From: Micrasema longulum | Taxonomy: Eukaryota > Arthropoda > Insecta > Trichoptera > Brachycentridae | NCBI GenBank assembly: GCA_022494885.1 | Contig: JAGVSM010003974.1 | Coordinates: forward strand, 1-64,000 | DNA: 64,000 nucleotides | Direction: 5' to 3' | Shown here: one piece after another, positions 1-11,222 of the stretch | How the letters are laid out: every line of letters starts with the position of its first letter | How positions within the stretch are numbered: the stretch's first letter is position 1 | Translations under genes and position numbers: made by a program | The notes under the pieces: generated by a model | The model's input: the letters and a program-made list of their open reading frames with translations, nothing else | Told to the model about the DNA's origin: nothing | Database searches by the model: none

Positions 1-2105
1 AATGTCAATTTTATTGTTTCGGCAGTATATATTATATTCCCGACACATGCGGGATTGAGAACACTCAGACATCGGGAAATATTTAAACTGCCTATGTTTT
101 CAAATAATGCTACACACGCAATTTGTATTTTATTTAGTAGGTTAGTATCTACTTTATTGTTTAATACTTTATACAGAGATTTTATATCGAAAACAACGCT
201 TACAAGAACACACAAGTTTACACAAGTTAAATGATATTCGCGTTTTCATCAAAATGGGTTGTTTTTGCGAACATGAATGAAAAAAATATTTAAAGCAAGA
301 CTTTCGCTCTAAAAAATAACATAAAACTTTTATGCCATGTTTTAGCACTTATATCTGATTTTTGGTGGCTAAGTTTTTACGACTTGCAATTAAATCAAAT
401 TAAATTAAATAACCTAGCAAACTATAGCGGGAGCTTTATTAATTGACGGATCCTTCCAATGTTTACGGTTATGCTTCACTGATATATATATTATCTTACA
501 TAAATTAATAGAGTTACATAAAATGATACATGTTTTTTTTCTGTTAAAATCTACTTTTAAATATTTAGTGAATCATAAAACTGGAACTTTCCAAAAAAGA
601 GGCTAGTTCTTTTGCTTGGAGAGCTATAAACTGTTATAGTTATTTATTAACTTAAAGTTTTATTATTTCAAATATGTATACATGTAACTAAAAATTAAAA
701 ATCATACGAAATAAAGAGAAAAACAGAAAATAACAATATGGTTATATTTATTAAAATAGACGTTTACTCGAGTTAAAAAAAATCTTTAAATTTACTTTGA
801 ATTTATTTAGTGATATGGTCAAACTACCGATGAATGACCGTTTAAGGTTTAGCTTGTAGTGAAATCCACATTAAAGGTATAAATTTCATTATTTAAGCGT
901 AAAAAATAAAAGTAAAAGTACTTTGGCTTTTTTAATGAAATACGAGTACTACAATTATAATTAATATTACTCTAAAAAAATATCAGAATCACCAGTGAAT
1001 GACCATTACTAACCAAGTAAAAATAATACTCAGATTTAGTTACATCACAACATTATAAAACACCCTAACACATTAGAATATGGATATATTCAGATAATCG
1101 CATAAGAAATAGCATCAAATAAAACACTTACCACACTTTCCCTTATAAAAACACTATCAATCTCAGAGCAATAACGGGAAGACGCACTATTACCTTTTGA
1201 CAACTCACAGTTCAAAAGTGATAGATTTGTTTCTTACCAAAAGATGTGTCCGCCCACTGCTTTTGTCATAGTTAAAAGTTTTTTAACTAGACACATGTAG
1301 CAATTCTTAATATATTGTGTTTTATAACCCAATGGTCATTTACTGAGGGGTAGTCATTTACTGGTGCTTTAACCCTATGATGGTTTTATTAGTTTTTGGT
1401 TCATTGGGGGAGATTATTATAATATGCATACTTGTTTTTAAAAAATCGTTTAAGCTTTTAAAAAAATTGGTTCAATCTTCAATATTGCCTTAAAACGGAG
1501 TTTTTTCATTTAACCACCTACGTACTCGATTAATTGATGTTAAATGTCTCTAAGCGCCTCATATAATGTGTAAATTCACGAATGATGTCGTTTGTGCATG
1601 TAAAACGCCTTGTTATAAATGCATATTAAATTCTTTTTTTTTCCTTTGTCTATATTAACATATATTATTCAAATTTGTCATCATCTCAAGGAGACAATTA
1701 CATAATCAACATCACTCTTTTCGACATATAAAAGTGCATAAGGCACTCCATTTGAAACCCCATTTTTTAATTAGTAGTAAAATAGTGTTCAGACACAATT
1801 TTTATAAAAAATACGTTCCTACCTTTTCATTAAGCAATGTACGATGAAGATATTATTGACCAATTTGTTGTGTCCTCTTGTCCTCTTGTCCTCTTCATTT
1901 GGATGTGAACACTTAATAAAGTCGTATCAATAACAAAATAGGGAAATATTATATTATATAATGTTTTTTTACAATTTTAAATTAATAAGGGTCAATGAAA
2001 TACTGTCGAATAAAAAAAATCAATTACTTTTTACTAATAGCATTTTTTTTTTTTCATTTATAATTTTTAACTCCCACGAAAACGGTCATTGCATTGAGAT
2101 TCGAG
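1..2105. other. AT-rich DNA without a recognisable gene
   Basis: I see no coding frame, RNA gene or clear mobile element here. A short motif of the type GTGAATGACCATTAC near 993-1010 recurs in inverted form near 1330-1370, which may mark the arms of an old foldback element, but the arms are too short and eroded to call. Confidence 0.5.
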
Positions 2106-2274
2106 ATTTTTTTGCACCTTAACAGGCCAGGAGGCCCAATTACAGTGGTGAATCACATCACAGAACACCCAGGCTTGAGAAAAATCACATTTATTTTTTG
2201 TGTTCTCACCAGGAATCGAACCCGAAACCTTCCGTGTGTGAGTCAAACGTCTTGACCACCACACCACGGAGGCC
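2106..2274 (-). mobile_element. SINE-1 copy, tRNA-derived
   Basis: Read on the minus strand, this starts with the tRNA-like head GGCCTCCGTGGTGTGGTGG, which carries an A-box. It is followed by a B-box (rc of 2212-2223, reading GGGTTCGATTCC), then a short body and a T-rich/A-rich tail at the left end. Other copies lie at 5396-5566, 10605-10770, 13672-13838 and, badly decayed, 15020-15160. SINEs are non-coding retrotransposons transcribed by RNA polymerase III and mobilised by a LINE in trans. The short frame that runs through it on the minus strand is not a gene. Confidence 0.85.
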
Positions 2275-3160
2275 GCCATTGGCCCCACATGCCCCTAAAC
2301 ACGTCACGATTCATGTAAATTTTGAACTTGGTTTGTGACTGCTTAAATTTAAAGAGAACGTTGCCACAAAGAGGATAGGATAGTATTTGACATCGTTTTG
2401 TCAATTGGGTGAAATAAATTTTTAAAATAGTATAAATATGAACTCAGTGAAATAATAACTCGTTTCAATTGTTTAGAATATCTTAATCCGTAACATATAA
2501 TGTGGAAAGCTCATAAAGTGAATCTTGGCGTCAGAATTATCAACGTCAAACATGTCGCGTTCTTGTAGGGACATGTTTTTTTAATGATTTCGTTTTTAAA
2601 GTTATGTATTTCATTTCTCCACAACATCCATATAGATTTTGGAAACCTAATTAATTTTTCTAAATTCATTTCGTACATTTTTATCGGTATTCCTAGTATG
2701 TGATAGTTTCCCCATAAGTAATATACATATATAATTACATTTTAAATTGAAATGTTTTTGTTAATGGAAGTATTAACTTTGTTTATTATTATTGTATTTT
2801 ATAATATTTATTTTACAAGCGGTTTACAAATTATACGTGAATTTGTATTTATGCAATAAAAACAGAGTCAAAGTAAAGTCAGAGCAAGCATTTAGTATTA
2901 TATCTGTTTGTATTATAGCCTCCAGTATCAATTTTCTAGATCTGATTATAATTAAATAAGGCTGCGGATTTGTGTAGTACTTTCGTTTTACATTTACCGT
3001 CATAAAGGAAACAGAATTATGTAAGGAATCGTGTGAAATACTTATATCACATTCTGTATTGGCTTACTCGTTTTGGTAGGCAAAATTATAGTATTCTCAT
3101 TACTTTGAGTTTTTCCAAATGTTTGTAGACAAGGATGTTTCTAAGAATTTATTGACATTC
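2275..3160. other. AT-rich DNA without a recognisable gene
   Basis: Nothing beyond simple AT-rich sequence and short homopolymers was seen in this stretch. Confidence 0.5.
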
Positions 3161-3162
3161 TC

Positions 3163-3245
3163 ATATTACAACAGAGATAGAGTGGAAACCAAGACATTTT
3201 AAGGTCTTGCGACTTCATTTATTGGATAACTTAATTGGTCACATT
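3163..3245 (-). repeat. Decayed M1 MITE end
   Basis: A diverged minus-strand copy of the right end of the M1 family (best copy at 57715-58127): a CAACAGAGATAGAGTGGAAA-like terminus is followed by a relic of the CTGTAAATGCCTAGACTTCC segment and of the segment that reads GTGGCCACTTAAACC in good copies. Assigned by similarity by eye only. Confidence 0.4.
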
Positions 3246-3649
3246 TAGGTATGTATGTGATGTAATATGTAATGTAATGTATTTATTTAGATAGTTTTAC
3301 ATATACAATTCGAACACCTAGTTATACTTTAACAAACAAACAATATGTATACAAAAATAATTTCAAAAACAAAACATTGTAATAAAATCCAGACGCTTTC
3401 CGATGACACTCTATCTACCTGTATGGATGTTTGTTTTTAACGAAAATCATCGACATCCCACGAAACGATGCGATTGACCCCGCAACCCTAATCTCTTGTG
3501 TTACTTTGTTGCTATAAAATAAAATAATGGAATTAAATAAAACAATAAAAATCAATCCTCCCTATGTAAAAAATATTTTGGGATATTCTGTATTTTTGTA
3601 AATAAGGGCTGAATTTCACCCCCTAGGAAGTTGTTAACATTAACATATT

Positions 3650-3795
3650 ACCACAAGAACGAGATGGAGAACATTTAAGGGAAGTCTAGGCATTGGTTGG
3701 TTTATGTAACCAAATTGCACAACGTGTAACATTCATCACTTTGCCTATGTTCGAATATCCATATTTCTTAAATTCTTCCAGCTAACACATTGTGT
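3650..3795 (-). mobile_element. M1 MITE, partial
   Basis: Minus-strand partial copy of M1. It begins with the terminal motif (GAGATGGAGAACATTTAAGG), then the AAGTCTAGGCATT segment, TGGTTTATGTAACC, CACAACGTGTAACATTCA and the TCGAATATCCATATTTC segment seen in other copies. It is truncated after the TTCTTCCAGC segment. It is non-coding and would depend on a transposase supplied elsewhere. Confidence 0.7.
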
Positions 3796-4432
3796 TTATG
3801 ATGAAGTAAGTCCTGTAAATGCATTTTTATTTATTTTATTTTATAAATTTATTGCATAAATTAAGGATATATATTGAATAACAGGGAAGCTATATAAAAC
3901 TAGTGAATAGAAAACGGAGTGTTTTATGTTTAGGATAGTCTCCATCTAACATGACTCAGTCTGTTCTAAGATGTAGATTTTTTTTATCTTTTAAAGTATA
4001 GGTAGTTCTAAATTAATATAACAATAACAAAAAAAACTAAAACTGCTTAATTATAAATGCCTAGCTTATCAAATGTAAGAAATTAAACATCGTTATTATA
4101 CAAATATAAAGTATATTTATGTGCCAAGAATACATGTTATTTAAACATAAATAATATAGTATAATATATAATGAAAAACAAATATACAGTTATGAAATAC
4201 ATAAACATATAAATAATATGTGTACCAATTATGTATTAAGTACTACGTTTCTTGATCTACATATATTTTTCAAAAAAATCTCTCGCTACACCATTTTTTA
4301 TATGTGCAGTTATTTTTATTTCAAATTTTGTTTTACATTTTGAGTTTTTTATTGTTTGACTTCCATATTTCCTTCTCTTAAATATTCTTCATCTGTATTG
4401 TACTATATTAATCTTAATAACTTTTAAGGGGG

Positions 4433-4645
4433 TGAAATCCAATTTTGTCTACAAACATTTGTCAAATTCAAAATATTGTCGACTTCAACGCTATTTAACA
4501 CATCGAAGAGAAATATGGATGTTAAAACGTAGGTGAAATGGTGAGTGGTTTGTAAAGTGGCCACTTAACCAGTCAGTGAGATATAATAAGCTCTGTAAAT
4601 ATCTAGACTTCATATTTCCTTTTCAAAAATGGTCTTCATGCTGTT
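4433..4645 (+). mobile_element. M1 MITE, internally deleted
   Basis: Plus-strand copy of M1. It has the GGGTGAAATCCA start segment, TTTGTCTACAAACATTTG, then a deletion that removes the segment containing CAGGCGTTGCCTAGTATG. It resumes with ATATGGATGTTAAAACGTAGG, TAAAGTGGCCACTTAACC and TCTAGACTTCATATTTCC, and ends near TGGTCTTCATGCTGTTG. Confidence 0.7.
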
Positions 4646-5395
4646 GAAATATCTGTACCTTAAAGCTTAAAGGCTGGAAGTAAAATTTTCTGCAAAATTG
4701 GGTTATTAATTTCATTTTGTTCATATATTCAGATTCTATTGGAGTCCTCTGGTACACCACTACTGAAATAGCTTGTTCTAAAACACTAGTAGTGCAGTAA
4801 TAATGCGCATGCTTTCAACAAAATTCAACGGTTTGCTGGTATTAAAGCAGTGGATACCGAATAAATTCCACAATTTTTATTACAAACAACCTCTGACGCA
4901 GCGAGGGATTTTGCACAAGATTAAGTCTTATTGTCATAATCAACCAAACTTTTGCCGTTAATTTTATTATTTTACTTTGCTTTTTTTATATACTGTTTAC
5001 TTATAATAACTGTTTTATTGCTATTAATATCATGTCATAAAATTTATATCTACCTGTTATTTTCATAAACAATAAATGTTTTGATTAATGGCACGTAACT
5101 TAATGTTTTTGCCTTAAGAAAGTTTTATAAATACATTGTTTTTCATTCAACATTCTACATGACTTTTTATACTGAAGTCCGAGGAGGAATTAGGGCGCGG
5201 ACCGGGCGGTTTGAACAAAAAACATTGAAGTCCTATAGTTATTTGATAGTCCTTATTTTAAATGTTTTTTTCTTAAATATTCTTATCAAAAGCCTATAAA
5301 TCCAAAAAATTACCAATAAATTGTGTTTTTACTTCGAGAGATACATTTGAAATAGTTTTACAACTTTTTTTTAATTTTAAACGATACTTCATTTC

Positions 5396-5566
5396 ATTTT
5401 TTTGCACCACAACAGGCCAGGGGGCCCAATTACAGTGGTGAATTACATTACAGAACAACCAGGCTTGAGAAAAATCACATTTTTAATTTTTGTGTTCTCA
5501 CCGGGAATCGAACCCGGAACCTTCCGTGCGTGAGTCAAGCGTCTTGACCACTACACCACGGAGGCC
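5396..5566 (-). mobile_element. SINE-1 copy, tRNA-derived
   Basis: Minus-strand SINE-1 with a well-kept head: A-box region GTGGTGTAGTGG and B-box GGGTTCGATTCC (rc of 5505-5516). The body ends in an A-rich tail (T-rich on the plus strand near 5396-5402). It is the best conserved of the minus-strand copies. Confidence 0.87.
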
Positions 5567-5654
5567 GCCGGATAAACTTCAAACCTCTACTAAACAATTG
5601 ACCAAATGTGACTAGCATTTCAGCTTTAAGGTACAGATTTGTTAACATTAGTTG

Positions 5655-5785
5655 AATACTTAACCGGTTAAGTGCCATAAGCGCGTAAACGCGTTCTCTA
5701 TTTCCGTGCTCGGAGGGCCGGCCATACAAAAATAGCGCGTAAAAACGCTTGCCTATGTACGCAGTTTACGCGTCGAGGCAAAATA
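5655..5785. repeat. GC-rich patch with repeated GCGTAAA motifs
   Basis: In AT-rich surroundings this short patch contains TTAACCGGTTAAGTGCC, then two direct GCGCGTAAA motifs (near 5683 and 5735), a palindromic GCGTAAACGCG and an inverted form (TTTACGCG near 5768). The TTAACCGGTTAAGTGCC start resembles a piggyBac-type MITE end, but no matching right end was found. Not coding. Confidence 0.35.
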
Positions 5786-5849
5786 TTCTGGAAGATTGTA
5801 GATTTCGTTCACTCGTAGACATCTGTTAGAAGCTTGATGAAATACTAGG

Positions 5850-6300
5850 ATACAAACAAACAAACCATCACTCGTTTCTCCGTAGGGGCAGGCAGGGAGG
5901 ATAAAACGCCAAATCACTCTGTCTTTGCATACAAACCTCTACAATCATACATCTTCTCATGCACGCACGCTGATTATTCCTACACTTGACATGTCTATCT
6001 TCAAGTATTTGATGAACTTGATCGTGCCATGTCTTTCTTGGTCTTCCTCGTTTTCTGCATCCATCAACATTCGCATCGTAGATCCTTTAAGCCGTTTTTT
6101 TGCTGTTCATTTGCTCTACATGTCTAAATCAACGCACCACCCCGTTCTTGATTCTGTCGATAATGCATGTCTCAGCCTTACATAGTTCACGGATCTCGAC
6201 ATTTGCGCACCTATCATACATCGTTTTATCACACATTTGCCTGAGGGATCGCATCTTGACAGCATTTAACCTACTACAGCATAAAACACTAGGGTAAGGG
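5850..6300 (-). mobile_element. RTE-like LINE 3' end (family RTE-1), broken
   Basis: Read on the minus strand this encodes the C-terminal tail of a LINE reverse transcriptase polyprotein. It has MRSLRQMC, then CKAETCIIDRIKNGV, then (after frame breaks) GCRKRGRPRKTWHDQ and ACMRRCM, ending in a decayed LAFYPPCLPL. Better copies are at 25326-25690 and 37929-38764. The element ends in a short (GTTT)n microsatellite next to 5850-5872. It is 5'-truncated, as is usual for LINE insertions, and several frameshifts make it dead. The clade is inferred from the motif set and the microsatellite tail. Confidence 0.75.
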
Positions 6301-6715
6301 AAATTATTACAATAATAGACATGACAGCAGTTCAAATGAGAGTGTACGTAAATTGCCTAATCGCTGCCGTAGTTTTTGTATGTTCAATAGACCATTTTGA
6401 AAACTTTACGAAAGACATTTTATTTGTTTTTAAAGTCAAATAAGTAAAATCAGTAAGTGGAGATTAGCACTCAAAAACTTTACATGTATATTTTAAAAAT
6501 ATTTGGGCTGAAAATACTATTTAATATCGGAAAAATTATAATTCTTTAGCTACATGGACGCGTAGTAAGATAATGAACATATTGGCATTCATAGCTCAAT
6601 TTAAAAAAAAATGGTATATTGAACATACAAGAACTAAGGCAGTGTAATATTTTGCTGCCTGCTGGGAACTTCCATAGCAATACCTAGCGGCACAAAAAAG
6701 GTTAAAGAAAGGGTT

Positions 6716-6942
6716 GGCCTCGTGACGTAATGGTCAGCGCGTTCGATTCCCCGCATGGTTGAAATGAAATATTTATTTAAAAAGGGAGTTTTTACACCTG
6801 AATATTTCATAGTTCCTGGACCGGTACCTGAAGCGTAAGACTGATCATCTTACCTTCATGCAACAAAAAAATGATCAAGATACGCTGCGATTTGTATACC
6901 AATATTAAATATTAAATGCGGAAAGGGAATGATGAATTATGA
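6716..6942 (+). mobile_element. SINE-2 copy with deleted anticodon region
   Basis: Plus-strand SINE-2. The head GGCCTCGTGACGTAATGG is followed directly by the B-box (GTTCGATTCC), so about 28 bases between the A and B boxes are missing compared with 58679-58912. The body carries GGTACCTGAAGCGTAAGACT, ATCATCTTACCTTCATG and GATCAAGATACGCTGCGAT. The 3' end is GAAAGGGAATGATGAAT. The deletion would cripple polymerase III transcription. Confidence 0.8.
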
Positions 6943-8640
6943 TTTTTTCAACACGTAGATTGATTGTTATATTATTAGTTTAAAAAGGTATACCGGTATG
7001 TATTGCAATATAAATTTGATTCGTCAGCACACTCTAGTGATTCAAATAAACATTTAAATATTTTAGAAATTGCTGATTTATGATAAATGCATAAACGATG
7101 TCTTGGAAATATGAAACGACTATCGATAAACTTTATTTCTATATAGTAAAAGGCTATGATTCAACATATTGCATTGTCAATCAGTGAGTGTTCTAAATTA
7201 AGAGCAAAAAGTTGTATTATAATTTGCGGTTTTCTTTAAGCGGAAGGTCAGTCAATGGTTTTAAAAAACATGAACGTGTATCATTTTTTTTATCTCTATT
7301 TCTGACCGTTAATAAACGTTTATTTATTTTAAAAAAATAAAATGATATGAAATACATACAGAATGTAAAAATAAATAAATTTAAACTGTAAAAAAGAACC
7401 GTAGATTTACATTTTAAACAGTGTAAAATATTTACTATCGTTATTATAGTCTTAAATATTTTATTTGTTTATCTTTTTATTTACTAACGCCCAATTTTTT
7501 TATATATTTATAGTGGTTATAAACAATTTACAAATATAATCTATTTACAAATATAAAAATACAATTTATTTATTAAGGAAATCATAGTCTTTATATAAAT
7601 ACAAGGTACAAAAGAACAATTTAAAAAAGCAAGACCAATTACAGATTTCACACTTATTTATTATGAATGCAGGAGGAAAGGGGAAAAATAGTTGAATTCT
7701 AAAAAAGTAAAATATGAATATTAAATAAAAAGTACGTAAAAGGGAGAAGACATTGTATAGCTCCAACTCTACTTTCCTCCCTCTATCTCTGCTTCCATGA
7801 ACATTTATATTTCTTTGTTAAAATTCACAACCAACAATAATTAATTAGATGCAGGTGGTAGATGTACACGTGAATAAGTATAAATCAAGAGTTGAAATCA
7901 AAAGTAAAAATTAAAATCAAAAGTAAAAGTTAAAATTAGAATTTAAATTAAAAGTTTAAATTTAAATTAAAGTTAAAAGTTTAAATTCAAATTTAAAATT
8001 AAAGGTTAAAATAAGGAATCAAAATTAAAAATTTATTTGAAAAACCCATTTGGAAGTGAGTAAAATTTTTATGTTTAATTTTTATTCAGTGGCTATCTAT
8101 ACCATGTAGGTGATCCTATGAGCATCAACATGCGTAGAAGCCACAGCGTTACAATGGCGACCAATTTGGGGACCACAACAACGCAACGCTATAATATATT
8201 ATATGCGTATGAAATGGGTTTGTTAATTACCTTTTAATATTTATTATTAAGTATTATGGAGGTATTGTTTCAGCATTTTTTTTTTCATAAGAAGATCTTC
8301 CATGTTAATAATGATTTTCTAGAGATTATTAAACAATATTGTAATAATGCAATTTAACGTTTTTCTCCAAAGTAATTTGTAATTCGAGGAACGTCCGCAG
8401 TCTAAGGAACTTTTATTTTTGAACCTAGTACATTCATTGTAATTTTTTTAATTGCGACACTAGTCTTAAAGATTTCGCGAAAGCGATGAAAATAATACAT
8501 TTACACGGCACGTTAAGTTTAACGAAGTTAAATGACTATGGAGTTTTCGTCAAAATGCTAATGATCTGTGGTTAACCCATTTAATGTTCATAATATACCG
8601 ACTTTTTAATATCTTTTATATGCTGACATACATATACAGG
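6943..8640. other. AT-rich DNA, possible old LINE 3' tails
   Basis: No gene was found. A TTAATAAACGTTTATTTATTTT stretch near 7310-7330 and the A/T-rich block to 7800 could be minus-strand LINE 3' tails, but no coding remnant supports this. A simple-sequence block lies at 7890-8035. Confidence 0.4.
7890..8035. repeat. Degenerate A/T tandem block
   Basis: Runs of AAAGTTAAAATTA-type units with varying length, for example repeated AAAAGTTTAAATTTAAATT. This is low-complexity sequence probably grown by slippage. Confidence 0.7.
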
Positions 8641-8642
8641 AT

Positions 8643-9058
8643 TTTTCAGGGCCAGACCGCGAAACCTTAAAGGAACATTCCTCATAGTAAACTTTTTTTT
8701 AAAATTTAATAATTTTTTTCCAAAAAGTCATTAAAAAAAAAAGTTTCCTCAAAAGATAGTAAATCCTCAATTTTTCGGACAAACAGTCCCTCCATAAAAC
8801 CCTACCCCTCGTCTACCCAGCCGCTTCCCTTGTCCGCGACTGGTGCGTATCACTTCGTTGATCAAATACATTTTTATCGCAATTTTTTTTGTCGGGGAGG
8901 GGTAAGGGTTTGCGGAAGGGATGATTGTCCGAGAAATTAAAGATTTCCTACAATTTTTATTTTTTTCAAATGACTTTTTGGAAAAATTTTACAAGAATTA
9001 TTTTTAAAGCTTACCATGATGAATGTTCCTCCAAAGTTTTGCGGTCTGGCCCTGAAAA
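8643..9058. mobile_element. M5 foldback MITE, palindromic
   Basis: Two arms of about 190-200 bases face each other. The left terminus TTTTCAGGGCCAGACCGC is matched by the reverse complement of the right terminus (GCGGTCTGGCCCTGAAAA). Inner matches include the GGAACATTC segment, the CAAAAAGTCATT segment and the GGGGTAGGGTTT/CGGACAA segment. The unpaired centre is near 8810-8870. It has no coding capacity. The target duplication is not clear by eye, so the superfamily is left open; the CAGGG terminus is seen in hAT elements among others. Confidence 0.8.
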
Positions 9059-9756
9059 CTGTGTGTACATTTTTCTTGTTATTTTTTTAAACTTTTTCAT
9101 ATCCATGTTTTAATATTGTTTTTTTATTATTTTTGTGTCTGAATCCACTTTAATGTTATATTTTATACTGTAGATAGCAATTGTACCGTATAATAAATCA
9201 ATAAAAAATAGGCTTTCGTTTTTACGCAACTAGTTTCGTACATTTTGACCAAACCGCGACAATGATTTAACAATAAACATTTTTTTCTGCGACTGGCCCT
9301 TAGTGATTTTTTTCTTGTTTATAACGCTTTGTAATATGAATCAAATTCGACTTTAACAAGTTAAAATGCTTATCACGATTTTATTATAGACCCGGATAGT
9401 ACGATTTTTTAGGGTTAACCCTTTGCTCACTAGACGCACTAATTTGTCCAATTGTAAAATAACTCATATATCTCTTATCTGCATTCGTTGCAACTAATCA
9501 ATTTCGGTGAATATTTAGTCATTTTTTAGTAGTTTCTGCTATTTCGAAGTAATTAGTTTAAAAAAATGACTCTTTGGGATCATTTTTGCGTAGAGCTGTC
9601 ACCCGTTTAGTTGTGTAAAATTACCACTCATTTACAAACCTCAGTATTATATTTATGAAAACAAGTAAGTTCTTTTATTTCTCAAATATTTTTGTGGTTT
9701 GATTGTAATAATTTATTTTTGTAAAATTATCATATTAGAGAAACAGTTTTTTTTAA

Positions 9757-10140
9757 ATAATAATAATTACCGATAACTTATATAGCGCCATTTTCGTAAT
9801 ATTCTCAATTTTAATTTGCTATATTTATATTTAGAACATAAGGTTTTCTCACTTCAATTTGTTATCTTTTATTTGTTATCTTATATTTGTATGTTTCTTT
9901 TTTACTTTTTTGAAGTTTTAAAAAAAAATGAAAATAATTTACTAATTTGTTTAGTTTTAATTATTTAGTTGAATTATATAGTTATATTTCATATTTTATA
10001 TTACATAATGAATTGTTCACCGCTGTGATTATTTCTGTAAAACTTTTTATTGTAAAAGGTTCTTTGAACCGTTGATATATAAATAAATAAATAAATATAA
10101 TACTTCAAGGGCGCTTTACAAAGTGATTATATAAAGATAT
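9757..10140 (-). mobile_element. L2-like LINE 3' tail, itself interrupted
   Basis: On the minus strand this reads AAAGCGCCCTTGAAGTA, then (after an insertion) ATGGCGCTATATAAG and an (ATT)n end at 9757-9768. This is the same tail as in the L2-like LINE at 45010-46020. The insertion splits the tail between the AAGCGCCC and GGCGCTATAT motifs. Confidence 0.75.
9797..10098 (+). mobile_element. LINE 3' tail (family F330), nested
   Basis: Plus-strand copy of a repeat seen in reverse at 29815-30250 and 58345-59360. Shared landmarks are TTGAGAATTAAAATT-like sequence, ACATAAGGTTTTCTCAC (here), GTTTCTTTTTTACTTTT, AATTGTTCACCGCTGTGATT and AAAGGTTCTTTGAACCGTT. The end is a (TAAA)n tail (10078-10098). An AATAT duplication may flank it. 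No coding sequence is included. Confidence 0.75.
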
Positions 10141-10604
10141 AAATTTAATTTTAAGTTTTTAATTTAAGAAAAATAATTTACTTTGTCGCCACATGCTAAG
10201 AATTTATTCAAATAGTTTAAGTGAGTTTTTACCCCCCAACTTGCAATTTCCTGATAGTACAAATTTGTACCCCTGTTTATTTATATAAATAGTTTAAAAA
10301 AAAGAAAAATACGTAATTGTTGTCCAGCTATTAATAACACAATTAAAAAAGGAAAAACTCCAAACTCAAAAAATTTAATAAATCTATGGGATCTATTTGG
10401 GGAATAAATGGTTAAGTCAGTTGACGATGACTGTCAATACCCGCGTATATTAATTTAATAGGCTGTACGCCCTTCCACGCTTATGACTTGTGACCTCGGT
10501 CTGGGTATAATAATTTAATTATATTTATTTTATTTATTAAAATGGTTAACTCATTACACATGGATCAGAAAACTGCCTTAAAAATTTCCCTGAAATTTGA
10601 ATTG

Positions 10605-10770
10605 ACTTTTTTTGCACCACTACAGGCGAGGAGGCCCCAAAACAGTGGTGAATTACATCACAGAACACCCAGGCTTGAGATAAATCACATTAAATTTTTG
10701 TGTTTTCACCGGGAATCGAACCCGAAACCATGTGTGAGTCAAACGTCTTGACCACTACACCACGGAGGCC
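10605..10770 (-). mobile_element. SINE-1 copy, tRNA-derived
   Basis: Minus-strand SINE-1. The head is GGCCTCCGTGGTGTAGTGG and the B-box region is rc of 10711-10722. Several bases are missing in the anticodon-loop region (CACACATGG instead of CACGCACGGAAGG). Confidence 0.85.
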
Positions 10771-11025
10771 GGAGATTTCTAAAGGTAATTTTTATGGTGT
10801 AGCTAATTTTACAAATTCTGCATATATCACAAGGTTGAATAAAAAATGTACGTTATTATTATTAAAATAATTTTTGACGTCTTTGAAAGTGAGATGCATC
10901 AGAAGGGATAAAAAATACAACCCTGTTTATGAAATAAAACCAGGAACCCGGTCAACTGTTTTACTCCATGACCGATCTTAGGAAAAAACCCATAAATATG
11001 AAATCGAGTGAAGATAAATTCGCTT

Positions 11026-11075
11026 CTTGGTGTGGTGGTTGATGCATTTGCCCACCATGCTTGAGGTTTCAGTAG
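11026..11075 (+). repeat. Decayed SINE-2 head
   Basis: TTGGTGTGGTGGTTGATGC, then TTTGCCCACCATGC and TTGAGGTTTCAG, follows the SINE-2 head from A-box to just before the B-box, with many changes. No body follows. Confidence 0.4.
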
Positions 11076-11078
11076 CCT

Positions 11079-11222
11079 TATTCTGTAATTAATTCGTTTC
11101 GTGAATTCATTCGAATCGTATGAGAGGAAACGAGAGCGGAATACGACCTTGATTGCGTTAGAGTAAGATGGATATAATACGACGAACGAACTTACGAAAC
11201 GAAATCGTGACATAATAGGCCT
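11079..11222. mobile_element. M8 small foldback element
   Basis: A 144-base inverted repeat. The left arm (GCCTTATTCTGTAATT, then TTCGTTTCGTGAATTCATTC, then ATCGTATGA) pairs with the right arm (AATACGACGAACGAAC, then TTACGAAACGAAAT, then GTGACATAATAGGC). It looks like a short palindromic MITE. The minus-strand frame through it (10899-11213) is not a gene. Confidence 0.65.

Larger units (their letters stand above)
9415..10415 (+). mobile_element. M4 TTAA MITE, interrupted by nested insertions
   Basis: Starts with TTAACCCTTTGCTCAC (TTAA at 9415-9418) and ends with AATAAATGGTTAA (TTAA at 10412-10415). The sequence matches the uninterrupted copy at 28405-28926 over both flanks: TAAAATAACTC.TATATCTC, TTTTTGCGTAGAGCTGT and GTACAAATTTGTACC. 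About 380 bases near 9757-10140 are foreign, namely an L2 3' tail containing a further LINE tail. The TTAA ends and CCCTTT terminus fit piggyBac-like non-autonomous elements. Confidence 0.75.

Noticed and set aside
5925..6185. Plus-strand open frame of 86 codons
   Set aside because: It is antisense to the RTE-1 LINE coding remnant on the minus strand.
10899..11213. Minus-strand open frame of 104 codons
   Set aside because: Half of it runs through the M8 palindrome and a decayed SINE head, with no recognisable motif.
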